Assembly (NCBI GenBank): GCA_027924585.1
Contig: BSBM01000602.1
Coordinates: forward strand, 9,113,501-9,177,500
Source: Larix kaempferi
Taxonomy: Eukaryota; Streptophyta; Pinopsida; Pinales; Pinaceae
Length of the DNA stretch: 64,000 nt
Direction of reading: 5' to 3'
The notes beneath the pieces are model-generated. The model searched no databases. It was not told where the DNA came from and saw only the letters and a list, made by a program, of their open reading frames with translations. The position numbers and the translations under genes were made by a program. Of this stretch, positions 43,529 to 55,524 are shown one piece after another; positions within the stretch are counted from its first letter, which is position 1, and every line of letters begins with the position of its first letter.

Positions 43529-45490
43529 AGTGCTAAGTCCTTTATGGTAGGTAGGACCTACTCCTCCTCCTAATCTAACATGGAAGGTTCATAGAGTTTC
43601 AAATTTTCCACAGTCACTACTGAGTAAATGCACATGTATGGGGGCATACTGAGTCTATAGGCATTATCTCCCACCTTCTCCAATGCCTCAAAAGGGCCAT
43701 ACTGTAGAGCCTTAAACTTCTTACCAAGACCTTATAGCCTTTCCTTATTCAACTGCAACCAAACTCTATCCCCCACTTTGAATGATTTCTCAACCCTATG
43801 TTCATCATGTTTGGCCTTGTACTTTTCCTATGACCTCTTCAATGTCTCTTGTATTTGCAAATGGGTTTGCATGATCTTATCAATGAATTTTTCAACTCTT
43901 AATGCTTCACATGTGGTGTCTTCCCTCACTCCCCCTTATCGTACATTTACAACATCTAGAAGTGAAGGTGGCAGATATCCAAAACAAGTTTTAAAAGGGG
44001 ACCTACCAATGGAAGTGTGGACTGCTCTTTTGTAAGAGTATTGAATATATATTAGATTTTCATCCCAAGTCTTCAGATACTTCTGATTGTAACCCCTCAA
44101 AAGTTGCACCAAAGTTCCGTTGACTATTTTTATCTGCCCATATGTCTAAGGATGGAATGCTTAGATCACTCAACTTAGTGTCTGTCTTCTCCCAAAGTGT
44201 AGTCCATAAGGCACTAAGAAATCTAGTATCCTTGTCTAAGATTATTTTCCTTCGTATTCCAAAGTGCACCCAGACCTGCTCAAAGAACATGTGGATTGCA
44301 TCTTGTCCTTTTATGATCTTTTTACAAATCATGAGAATGCACATCTTGTTGAATTTGTCAACTAGCACAAATAAATAGTCACGTCTCTTCCTAATGGTTG
44401 GTAACCCACCCACAAAATTCATGGAAATGATTTCCCAAGGTCGAGTGGGTACATGTAAGGGATGGTATAGACCTTGTTTTCTATTACTGGGCTTGTTGGT
44501 ATAGCAAAGTATGCATTCTCTAATATATTGTGTTGCATCTTCTTGCGTTATGGGCCAATAAACATACCTTTGTTAGTTATAATTTGGATTCCTAACACCA
44601 ACATTCCCTGCAACTTTGGAGGTGTGCGCCTCTCTGATAAGCTACAATATTTCACCTTTAGGAAAGTAGAGCTCATCTAGCTTGTAGAGTAACCCATTAT
44701 GGAAATGATAGTTAGCCTTACTGTCACCTTCTTCTGTATGAAATTGGCCTTGTAGCTATTGAAACACCTCCTTGGAGTCCTCATCTTCTGTGTATCCCTC
44801 TTTGTATGCATCATGGGAAAAAGGTTCCATGTGCATAAGAGTAACCAAATTTGTAATATTGGATTTCATTGGCCTTGAAAACATGTTTGCCAACTTATTA
44901 GTGTTTCCCTTCTTATACTTGATGACTAGATGAAACTGTTGAAAAAAAACCCATCCACTTGTAATGTTTGGTTCATTGTAGCTTACTCTGGGCTTGCAAA
45001 CACTACAGTGGTTGGTGATATGTGTGGATAATGGTTTCCTTTTCCGTTAGATAGTGCTTCCACTTCTTAACAACTTAAACCAGGGCATAGAGTTCATTAT
45101 CATAGGTAGGATAAGGGTTAGGATGACCATGAACCTCCAACCTAAGTTTGCTGGCTAGATTGACTGTTATGAGTTTGGCATGTGAACTTGAATCGAATAG
45201 AGCATCTACCTTGGTCTTCTTGATCCATATCTTGATATGGAAGAGTTTTTCCATCTCTCTCTCTTCCTTGTGATAACGTCTACTAAAATTCACCTCCTTC
45301 TGCATTGAAGTGCATACAATATTCTCATCCACATCTAAGATGCTCTTTACTTGTTTGCTCAAATATGCAGCTAAAATATTCTTCTTCTTGGCATCCTTCT
45401 TGTGGTTCTTAGTGTTCATCTCTGGATGTAGTTTCCAACACTTTTATTCAATGTGACCATCAATGTTACAATGATTACAATGGTTTTATC
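43529..45490 (-). pseudogene. Gypsy relic B: gag zinc knuckle, protease, RNase H, integrase; RT deleted
   Basis: Minus strand, right to left: a gag knuckle at 45484-45424 (CNHCNIDGHIE, stop, KCWKLHPE); protease in 45419-45110 with VDALFDSSSHAKLI (the Asp is present, the Gly of DSG changed to Ser); then, without any RT, YDNELYALV and KKWKHYLTEKE from RNase H; a zinc region RECILCYTNK near 44500; integrase 44422-44060 with WEIISMNFVGGLP, VLVDKFNK, VWVHFGIRRKI and LDKDTRF; and a C-terminal part to 43540 including NLKLYEPSMLD. The direct protease-to-RNase H fusion at about 45100 is a deletion of the RT core. Scattered stops and shifts add to the damage. Confidence 0.85.
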
Positions 45491-47540
45491 CAGGCTTCCA
45501 CCGAGCAATTTTTTTTCTCAAGGACAGTATATGATGGAGATGGTCCATATCTTAGCCCGGTGTAAGCCTGGATAAATGGAGCTTGTGAAAGAAACCCTTA
45601 TCTGCGACAGCAATATCAAAGCTTCCAGGCCCCCGTAGTCACTCAAGTTTCATCTCATATCCTGATGGAGACCCTGGTACGTATTGGCTTGGTGATCGAT
45701 GAGATATTATCATGGATTCATTCTAAAGACAAAGGCAAAGGATCAAGAATGAATTGCTTACTTGAATGGTTACATTGGTGGTATGATTTCACTTAACCCT
45801 TCCTGATTCTTATGTTTAACATAGGTACGTTTAGTTCACTTGAGTTAGGAATACATCGTTACCCATGCATTGCATTTGACGTTGTTCATGTCTATATAGG
45901 TTAGTTGCTTGTTCGTTCAGTTTATTTTATCTTACTTTTATGATGAGCAAGGCAGGATGGAAGTGTCTGCCTCATGGTAGTTTGATGTCCCTGGTTATTT
46001 GATATGTGTGTAGGTCTGCAGGTACCCAGATGATTCATGGATTCTCGAGCACCCTCAGGAGGAGTGCTCATTCCGTAGTTGGAGCTAGTGTTATGTGGTA
46101 CCAGTACCAGCGTACCTACAGAGGTGCCCCAGGGAGAGGGGGTCATTTTTCTGACTAGGAGGGGTGTTTAGCCAGGTTTTTCTGAGTAGGGGTTATGGCC
46201 TGACCCTCTGGTTTCTCCCTTGGAATTACTATGGCTTAATGACATTGTTGACTACCTCATGAAAGGGCTTGAAGCCCTTAGGTTGGTGTTCGGGGCTTCC
46301 AAGGGTGGGTCACTGGGTCACATGACCCCAACCTTGATTTATCACTCCAACGGTAGATCTTTCAGTACTGAGGGACATGTCTATCCTCTAGGTCACCTTC
46401 CACACCCTCCTAGTCCTCCAGTTCACCATCGCCCTCCCTCCTTGGGCTCCTCTTGATGATGACGTCATCCTCCAGGCCAGGATGCAGTGCTTAATTAGGG
46501 GGGGCGTTGAGGGATTTTCACTACTGTTGGGGTTAGATGGGGGCATGACGCCCCCCCCCCCCTTCTCCGTGGTCTGGCATTCAGAACAGACCAATATGCT
46601 CATTTTTAGCTATTTTAGCCATGTGTGGGTAAATTATGGCGAAATGCCCAAATTACCCACAAATTTGATTATTTTATATTATTATTGTTTTAATTTTAAG
46701 TTGACATTTATAATTTCAAATTGACATTTATAATTTCAAATTGACATTTTAAAAAGGCATGTCGGCCTGGATATTTTTTATTTTTGTAAAGTGAGTGTGA
46801 GAAAAGTATAAATACACTTCTTCTCACTTCATTTTAACATAACAACTTATGTGATAAAACTTTTATTTCCGATTTTTACCCTACTTGTGCTCTTTGAGTG
46901 ATGTGCACCTCTTGAGTATGGATGTACTTGCTAATTTGGGAACAAATCTTTGAAGTATATTTGTTCTTTATTTTTGCTAAGGTGATGCTAAGAGTTGTTT
47001 GCTAAACACATGCACAAGGAGGTATCTAAGTTTCTTCTCTTGATTTCTCTTTGATGAATGTGGGATATGTGCTTGTCTAAGGTTGAATGGTAGCCATTAA
47101 TGCTGCATTTTGTCCTAGCTAAGTCATTTCCATCCATTAGTTACCCTAGCATTGTAAAGCTTGAGCTTTAGGTCTGCAAGGTTTGTCTTAACTAGGGCTT
47201 CTTTAACCAACTTTTGTGGTTGTTGAAGAAAACCCTAGTTTTCCAAACTTGGCAAGTACCATCTCAAGAGGAGGGCCATCCTACTTGATGCCCTAGGATT
47301 AGGGTAAAACTTCTTAAAATCCCTAGGTTGCTCTCTTAACACCCTATTTTCTGAGTTTTGTTTATTTTGTACATATTATGTTAGCTTAGATTTGTATTTT
47401 TGTAAGTTAGGTTTGATTTTTTTTAATGTAATTTTCATAAGTTAAAACCCTAAAAACTAAGCCCTAGTTTGTGTCTTTTGTAGATATGATTTTAATTTAC
47501 CTTTTTTGTTAAGTTGGCTTTCCTTTTCATGTTTTTATGA
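45491..47540. other. Intergenic stretch with small repeats
   Basis: No domain recognised. TTATCCAGGCTT near 45487 and its inverse AAGCCTGGATAAA near 45576 form a spaced inverted repeat. TTGACATTTATAATTTCAAA is repeated in tandem at 46701-46750. A TATAAATAC box at about 46807 could belong to an LTR or promoter. A run of about 14 C lies near 46549-46562. Confidence 0.4.
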
Positions 47541-47570
47541 ACATTTATGCTAACCTAAAAAAAACTAGCA

Positions 47571-47995
47571 ACAGACTGTATTTTTCCCTGCGGCCTCCTT
47601 TTCCTTTCTTACATACCTTCGCTCTCCATCTAACCTTCCTTGCCTTCCCTTCTTCTCTTCCCCTAGACCTTCGGTCCTCCTCTTTTCTCCTTCGCTCCAC
47701 CATTTCCCTTTCCTTCTTTCCATTCATTTCCCTCTTTACTCCTTTGATGCCTCATTTATCTTCGCTTCTCATCCGAACCCCACTTCCTCTTCGCTACCTA
47801 CCCTATCTCCTTGTTGGCCCCCCCTTCTTTCCCTTTCCTTGATTTAACCTTCTCCATCTCCCTTTCTTCATTTTGTCCACCCTTTTCACCCTTCATCTAT
47901 CTGTAACTTCTCCCTTCTACCAAAATCTATGTCTCCCATCCTCTTCTCCCTCTCTCATCCTTGACGTCTCTTCTCTCCAACCTAACGGATCTTCC
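47571..47995 (+). repeat. Polypyrimidine-rich tract, about 425 bp
   Basis: Strongly C/T-biased on the plus strand (CCTTTCC, CTTCTCTTCCCC, TTTCCCTCTTTACTCC), with A and G rare. The two open frames across it (47537-47842 plus, 47545-47727 minus) are products of the base bias and not genes. Confidence 0.7.
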
Positions 47996-48661
47996 CTTGG
48001 TTGATCCCTCCACTTGTTCCATGCTTCTCTCATCCTCCTTGCCCTAACACCTACAATTACATCGTATCAAAGGGTCTCAACTTCAGTACCTTTTTATCAT
48101 AATTTTCTGTATAGATTGTGTGTTATTTTATGGTTGAAATTTCGTTCAAAGGAGGTCTACAATTCATATATAACAGGTCTGGAACTTACATTTTTTGGGT
48201 GTTTTTACTGTGTTAAATTTCTGATGCTAATTTACAAACATTAATAACGCACTACCTCACTGTCAGATAATATAAAGGCTCTTGATTTCAGTGCTAAATC
48301 TAGTAACTTTTTAATAAGCAGTATATGCGCAAATCATGTGTCAATTGTGATCAGATATTGTATAAATGAAAGACTGAAATTTATTTGAAAGTGGTCTGAA
48401 AAGTGCATTACATACAACATATTAAATTTGTCTTCGTTGGTTGATGATTAATATTGTTTTGAGGTTAATATTGAAGATATGATTTGACTACAAAGAGACA
48501 TTAGAGGAAATTTGAGGTCTAAAATGGGCCTTATAAGAAAATGAGCCATATTATAAAAAAACGAGCCAACCATAATTTCTTGATGAGTTGGAATTCAAGA
48601 ACCAATAGAATTTCATTAAAATGAGTCAACCATAATGGTTGACTTAAGATATTTGTCATAG

Positions 48662-49004
48662 AAAAAACTATTTTGTTTGTTCGTATTTTCAACATATCTC
48701 CCTGTGTTTTTACTCAAATTTCGAGCGGGAGCACTTGATTTCGCATCCAACGAGTACCCACACTGCATACTTTTGATGGACCCCCGTTGCCCCCAAAACA
48801 AGAAATACTCGAAAAATGTGATGTCATCATCACGTTTTTAAGGTATTTCTTGTTTTTGGGACAGTAGGGTGCGTCAAAAGTATGCCGTGTGGGTACTTGT
48901 TGGATGCGGAATTTAATTCTGCATCCAACAAGTGCTCCTGCTTGAAATTTGAGTAAAAATAAAGGGAGATATGTTGAAAATAAGAACAAAAAAATTAGTT
49001 TTTT
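48662..49004. mobile_element. Foldback (inverted-repeat) element, about 343 bp
   Basis: Arms 48662-48823 and 48828-49004 are near-complementary throughout, for example TTTCAACATATCTCCC against GGGAGATATGTTGAAA and GCATCCAACGAGTACCCACA against its inverse near 48890, meeting at GTGATG-TCAT-CATCAC. With no coding capacity this fits a foldback-type non-autonomous element or MITE. TSDs are not obvious. Confidence 0.82.
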
Positions 49005-49518
49005 TATTTCTTCCTTCAAAATTAATAAATTATATTTTATTATTTTAACTATTATTTCATTATTTTAATTATTATTTTATTATTTTCCTTAGGAGGCCCA
49101 TTTAAGACCTCAAATTTTCTCAATTTCATCTTTTATTTTGCATCCTAAAGATCAATTTTGGTTTACATAATGTTATTTGCTATTATAAGTATGTTCTAAT
49201 GCATTGTTTGATAATACATGTCGACCAATGGTGCCTTGTATAGATTAATGTCACTATTCTTCATTGAATGATCCATGGTTTTTGATGAATGATTTTTCTC
49301 ATATGCTAACACACTATTGATTTCCTATGTTACATCCTCAAACACCTCGAGATCTACTTGACTCCATATAGGCACTGGTCTATACTAACGTTGCATGTCA
49401 AACGTAGTCTTTTGTTGCAGTAGTGTCTTGCAGGATATTAAAGGGTCATTTCCCCTTGGAGGTTCTGACACTCTAAAGAAGTTAGAATTGTGATCGAAGT
49501 GACATTGGGTCATAGTTC

Positions 49519-50168
49519 TTACATTTGCTTATCGAGCAGTAGCCCTGCTAGTTTTCTCGGTAACACTTCCATTGCTACCACTGAATTGCTTGCAGTCTTC
49601 ATGCCAATCACAAACACAACATAGCTACCCAATTTTTCAGTGGGAACAATTACCCTAGCCATTACTCGAATGACAGAAGGTATTTGAGGAAACGAGAAAC
49701 CAGACTTGTTCAGAGGATTGCAAACACAAAGCTTGGGGAGTGGTGCCATGTTTCCCTAGCAAGAAAAGGGTGGGAGATCCCACAAGAGAATCCCGGAAGC
49801 AGATCCTCTGTAATTCACTTGGCCACACACACCCTTATGATGTAGTAGGAAGGAGAGAGATATCGTTCGCCATGAATTGGTGAAGAATGAGTAAAGCAGA
49901 CACGCCATTTCCATCTTGGTCTTGGGATGCAAAGCAGAAGCTGTGGTTGCCTACTTGAACTCGTTGATTCGCTCCCCATAATATGATTGAAATGAGGGGA
50001 AGATAGGAGATCATTCCAACCCTTGCAAATGGAGCGCAATTGACAACAACATTCCAATGGCAGAAGCTCCATGATCTTCATTTCCAGATCTGAAGGCAAC
50101 TCACACCATGGACATATTAATGAATATTGAATTAGCTCCTCATCAATTTGCATTTGCTGGGTCACCAT
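49519..50168 (-). pseudogene. F-box protein fragment, frameshifted
   Basis: The frame from ATG 50168 holds ELPSDLEMKIMELLPLECCC followed by QLRSICKGWNDLLSSPHF, a good F-box (the Skp1-binding part of SCF ubiquitin ligases). A frameshift near 49820 then moves to frame 49749-49519, with a stop between (DLPPFSC, stop, GNMAPLP), giving LCVCNPLNKSGF and YVVFVIGMK as in the first blades of F-box/kelch substrate-binding domains. It ends near 49519, at about half the usual length. Likely a decayed, truncated gene copy. Confidence 0.75.
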
Positions 50169-52438
50169 GATATCAAAATAGGGCTAGCTGTTAACTGTTG
50201 CGAGTTATGTAAATGTAACAGCGACTGATATTTCAGTTGAAGAGTGAGGAAGAAATTGATTGATATAAACAACATCACTGGGGAATGAAATGGTGATGTG
50301 AGGGGAGAGTGTTGCCTCAGCAGAATTTAAAGGGAATTCCATATATAAACTAATTCTTACTATAAGATACAATTATGTTCATAATTATCCATTATATCAT
50401 TATAAGAAGGGAAAGCAATCGCACGGTTAAGATCGGCACCTCATCTCGGACCATTTAATTTTAAACTTTGGGATGATGTGAGCAAGCCTCCTCCTCCTTT
50501 GTCAGACCAACCGGTTGCAAAAATACAATCACTTTGTGGATTTGATCTGAATCGCATTCAAGTAATGCAAGATACTGGATGAAAACACTGCAGAGATGTT
50601 CCTCGCAACAACCTAGTCCTTGTAGCAAATGAACGACCCTCAGGATCCAGTTTCAACAAAGATGGAAGTTTAAAAAACACTAACCCAGTTTCATCCTTGT
50701 TCAATCCTGACCTACTAAGAATATTTAAGCTATAGACATTAGATTTTGGCTAAAGATCATTTAAGTTAGCCATTGTGCATAGCACCAGCAAAGATATGCA
50801 TGCGTGTAAAGTAGATAACATCCCTATGATGATTTCTATTTTCTTTGTTTGAGATTTTGAATGTGGATATTATAAACTTATTCAATCTCGGCATCTCTTT
50901 AGATGCCTACACTATAGTCAAAAATTATTTTTAAAAGCTTTTAATCAAAAGTCAATATAATGTGAATGTGACAAATAGGATTAAACTGAAAAAAGTGTTT
51001 AAACTTGAAGAGATAGAATCATAAACTTAATCGCTATAATATTTATAACATAATTTATGGTTTTTTATATTCAATTTGTTAATATTTTCATTGTACAATA
51101 TAAAATTAAAAAAAATATGGAAAATGACTTCATTTTTATCCAAACTTATATATATATATATATTTTGTTGTTTCCCATTTCATATATGCTTCTTCTCATT
51201 TCTAATAACACAACTTTTAGATTGTATTGTTTTTTGTTACATTTCATCATATATTTATTTATATTTTTCTCCTCGAATATTATCAATATTTATCTCATCT
51301 CATACAATACAAAAAATAGAGAGTATATTGATGTGAGTCACATAATATATACTCTTCAAAGCATAGTATTTAAATCCTATAAGAAAATGTGCTTATCATT
51401 GTCTATTTTCATTACACTTATAAAATCCTAAGACCCTTAAGTGGTATTTGCACTTGGGCTTAAATATGCTTATTGATATTGGAATATTGGATGTTGATGC
51501 ATTTTTTTGTATATTTTGTGTGTTGTAAATTTGGAATTATAACTTATGGATGTTTATGTTTAGATTCTTTATTTATATTTCAAGAATTCATATATCTTTA
51601 AGGCCCTTAGTCCAAGGAGGAGTGTGCTTTCCCACCACAACCACTAAATGCTTCTTCAATGAATTACATTGCTCTTTTTGAGTGTATGTTCTCTCTTTAT
51701 TTAGCATAGTAAATTATTATTATTCTATTTCCTTTTGTATCACCCCACATTTCCATCCAACCCTGCTATGGTTTCATTGTGCCCCACAACAATGTGAGAC
51801 CATAACTATTTTATAATACCCTCTTCCCACTTTACCTTGCTCCCACCCTGTCACTTTGTTTCCTTTCCGTTAAACTGAAATTCTTCTTAGTTCATAGGTT
51901 GACCTACCGTCCTATTCAATAATTACTATGCACCACCCTTTCCTTTTTGTGAATTTTCTTACCCAATTATTTAGTTGTCTGTCATTTCCCAGGCCATCAA
52001 TGATCCTTCAATCAAAAGAATTCCTATGGACAAATAGCACACGATTAAAATTCTAGGGTGCAATCTTCTCACTCGTGCTTGGCTTATACCAATCCCTCCA
52101 TTATTTCCAAATGCTGCAACTCGTATTGTTACAATGTATCTTACTCTTGTGCACAAACAAGAAAATATATCATGCCCAAATAAACATAGCATGTCTTCAA
52201 ATTTGACTAATTTCTATGGAAATGGTGGTGTTTACACCTTTTCAAAGCGTTGAGAATAAGGTCAATTATATACTTGATATTCATTGGAGATAAATTATTA
52301 TATGTGAACACTTCACATTAATTAGTCTACCATGAGATTATTAAATAATATTAGGTATGAGGACAATTAAATCATTTGAGAAAGATGGTCATAAACCATC
52401 ATCCCTCGTCTTCAATCAATCATAGTATAACCAATATA
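50169..52438. other. Intergenic stretch
   Basis: AT-rich, with a TA microsatellite near 51150-51165. No convincing gene, RNA or repeat. The open frame 51057-51431 is low-complexity and A/T-driven. Confidence 0.45.
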
Positions 52439-52586
52439 GATCCATCTTAACTCCAGATCTATCAAGCGTTGAGAGGGATCAAATCCCTTGAAGTGCAGAC
52501 TTAAGTGCAAAATTTGAGAAAAAATTTGTACCTCTAGGGCTTTTATCCCTCTTGATGCTTGGTAGATTTGAAGTTAAGATGGATGT
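52439..52586. repeat. Imperfect hairpin, about 147 nt (MITE- or MIR-like)
   Basis: Left arm 52439-52489 and right arm 52536-52586 pair with about 9 mismatches in 51, mostly transitions (ATCCATCTTAACT against AGTTAAGATGGAT), around a 46-nt loop. A small MITE or a precursor-like RNA hairpin are both possible; sequence alone does not decide. Confidence 0.6.
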
Positions 52587-53989
52587 ATACTTATTTTATT
52601 AAAGTGTCACATGTCAAATCCATGTTGAGCACGAAATTACACTTCTCCCTCATATGGGTTATAGAAAGCGTCTAACATGTTGCCCATATGTGGCATTGTT
52701 TCACAAGTCTACAATTATGCTTGACTTAGTAACCCAAATTTGGCCTTCTATTCGCATTGTTTACATGCGAAAGTAAAACATTTTGAATGGTTATCTTACC
52801 CCTAATTTGGGTAGTCCATTTGCATTCTCTTTATGTTAGAGAAATTTATTTTGAATGGGTAAATTACTAAATTGTTGTTCAACTTGGGAATTCCATTTGC
52901 ATGCCACATGTGTGGAACTGGTTTGATTACTATGGATAAATGGATGTCGTCTTGGGAAGTCCCTATGCTTTGTAATTATATTTGAACAATTCAATTTATA
53001 TGATTAAGTTAGTGTCTAGAATGGGTATATGTTTGGCATTGCATTTATAGATGAGCAATTTGAGCGGTATGAGTAAATAATGATGCACATATACAAATTA
53101 TTTCGTAGAATTGGGCATCCTCTTTCGTGCATTTCATAATGAGTATATTGATTTTCCTGGGCAAGCAAACTGCAGCTTCTTTCACAACATTGTTGAGTTA
53201 AACTTTCATGGTTCCCTAGGCATAGTAGTTTTTCTACACTGGCATGGAGTTACTTCTCCATTCAATCAATGAACGAAGGGAACGCATTACTTCATATATT
53301 ACTGCATGCCAATGATTATCCAATGAATAACTGACCGAAAGGAATATATTCAAGCTAAAGCTACTTTCTATAATTTCCAGCTGCATCCAAGCAACAAGCT
53401 ATTTATCCATGGCCGGATCATAAGTGCATAGATTTGGGTGGATGCATCCCTCATGCTACTACTTTTTGCAAATACAATGAAGGACTTAAAGGCGGCCCTA
53501 CAACAATTCAATGAAGAAACCCTTTAAGCACCATTTTCATTTTCAGGTGAAAATTAAATGTCAAGTGCACCTAGAAGTATCCCTTGAAGCTGTCAAAAGC
53601 AGTTCCATTTCTCTACAAAATTGGGTTAAGTCTTTGATTCCCAAGATATTGCAGTGTTTAGCTAAAAACATCGGCTTTGTAGCATTGTTGGTTACGAAAG
53701 GGGTCACTAACAAACAAACAAATTCCTTTAGGTGGAATGCCTCTCATTGAAAATATTTTGACTAACAAACAACTTGAAGTATTGAGAGCGACCTGCCAAT
53801 GAGAGCCCTGGTTTCTTTGTGGAATACTAGTGATCATATGTTTCACTACCAACCTGCAAGTCACTCATTGATTCACCGAATTATCAACTTGAATAGCGTA
53901 TTTGCAGATCTGTAAAGTTTGTTAAATATTTTGGTTATTTAATGTGGAGAGGAGAATTTATAATTCCCTAAGTACTTCACAATGCACAT
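52587..53989. other. Intergenic stretch
   Basis: Nothing recognised. An 80-codon frame at 53511-53750 has no domain. Confidence 0.45.
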
Positions 53990-53994
53990 TGATA

Positions 53995-54300
53995 AAAAAA
54001 GAAAGGCAACTAAAATAATGCTTTTGATAAAATAGCGGAGGTGTCAGACTTAATGCACCGATACCTTATTCTTTAACATGTCGATGAAATAATGCTTTTG
54101 GATAACATAGCGGAGGTAGAAGACTTAATGCATCAATACCTTGTTCTTTAACATGTCGATCAGATACAATAGCAGAGGCTTAATAATTAACGCATTGATA
54201 GTTACATAATGAAGGAATAAGTGCCACATCGCAACCATAGCGGAGGCTTAAAATTTAATGGGTTGATGAAATCGACAGCTTAATCTTTAACTTGCCGATG
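53995..54300. repeat. Degenerate tandem repeat, about 73-bp period
   Basis: Units contain AATGCTTTTGATAA, ATAGCGGAGG, GACTTAATGCA and TTCTTTAACATGTCGAT, clearest at about 54016-54090 and 54090-54165 and decaying to the right. Confidence 0.6.
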
Positions 54301-54554
54301 TAAAACAAAAATGGTTTTGTTCTTTAATTTTTAGTATATTGATATAAATGTGTGACTTAATCTTTAGCTTTCAACGACTTGATGGTTTAATCTTTAGCTT
54401 TCCACACTTAATATTTAGTTTTATGTATCTTTTATAACATTTACATTGGCAGGGAATTAGCTACAATGTAACTTTGCCTCTTGGTTTGAAGAAACAAGGA
54501 AAAACTCTATTAAAAAATGAAAAATAATTGAAAAATAAATAAAAATAAGTATTA

Positions 54555-55045
54555 TTGATTCTTCATAATTATGAAGATTCATTTCCAATAAAATATTTAG
54601 AGGGAGGACTGAAATACTTGGGGTTCCACCTTAAGCCTGACAAATATTGTTATGAAGATTGGTCGTGGTTAGTGAAGGAGATAGAGGCACACATTTCGAT
54701 ATGGATGAATCACTCTCTCGTGGAGGAAAATTGGTATTAATCAAGTTGGTGTTCAAAAGTATTATGGTGTATTGGATGCCAATTGCAAAGGTTCCAAAGA
54801 AATGTTAACTAGGATCGAGAAGAACGACATCAATTTTCATTGGACAAGGAAGAGAGTGGCAGAAGTGATCCCTTTGGAAAAATGGTCAAGATTATCTACT
54901 CCAAAAAATTTGGGTGGCTAGGGCCTAAAGAATATCTATATTTTTAGTAAGGATCTGGCTGCCAAATCTCTGTGGAGGTTAGTTTATAATGAGGCCTCAT
55001 TGGGTCGTCTTATGAAGACCAAATACTTACATAGGGCATTGGTGG
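54555..55045 (+). pseudogene. LINE reverse transcriptase fragment (plus strand)
   Basis: KYLEGGLKYLGFHLKPDKYC and DWSWLVKEIEAHISIW, then across frames VYWMPIAKVPK, VIPLEKWSRL, NLGG and FSKDLAAKSLWRLVYNEA. This is the RT connection region of a plant L1 LINE, from a family different from the 7428-24675 copies. It has no start, no catalytic motif and several shifts. Confidence 0.78.
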
Positions 55046-55524
55046 AAGACTAGTAACATGGTATACAACTTGAAGAGAACTTTATACTCAAAACAAGAAC
55101 TCTATACATAAAACTCATTTTTTTGCATAAAAACACCAAAAAACAACCCTGAATCAAAAAGTGGTGTTACTGGTAGCACAACTTTTTTTTGTGGCTAAAA
55201 ATATAGACATGGACCAAAACAATCCTTATTGTTGTTTACAAAAACCTTAAAATCATGCCCTGAATTGAAAACTAATGCTATCAGTAGCACACTTTTTCGA
55301 AAAATAGCATTATTATATCATTGTATCATAATTGAAAATTGTATTTATTAAATCTCTTATTAACACTATTTAAAACTAGCACTGAGTTAAACACAAATTA
55401 TTCAAGAATTTATTTCACCTCTTTTTCCATATAAAATAAAATAATTTATGATATTATTCATTATAAAACCATGTATTAAACCATAAAACGTAGAAGTTAT
55501 GATGAAATACAAAGAATGAGAACT

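Noticed and set aside
47537-47842. 101-codon frame in the pyrimidine tract
   Set aside because: Composition-driven Pro/Ser/Leu/Phe reading with no homology signal.
51057-51431. 124-codon hydrophobic frame, membrane-protein-like
   Set aside because: The hydrophobicity comes from AT-rich DNA; low complexity and no conserved motif.
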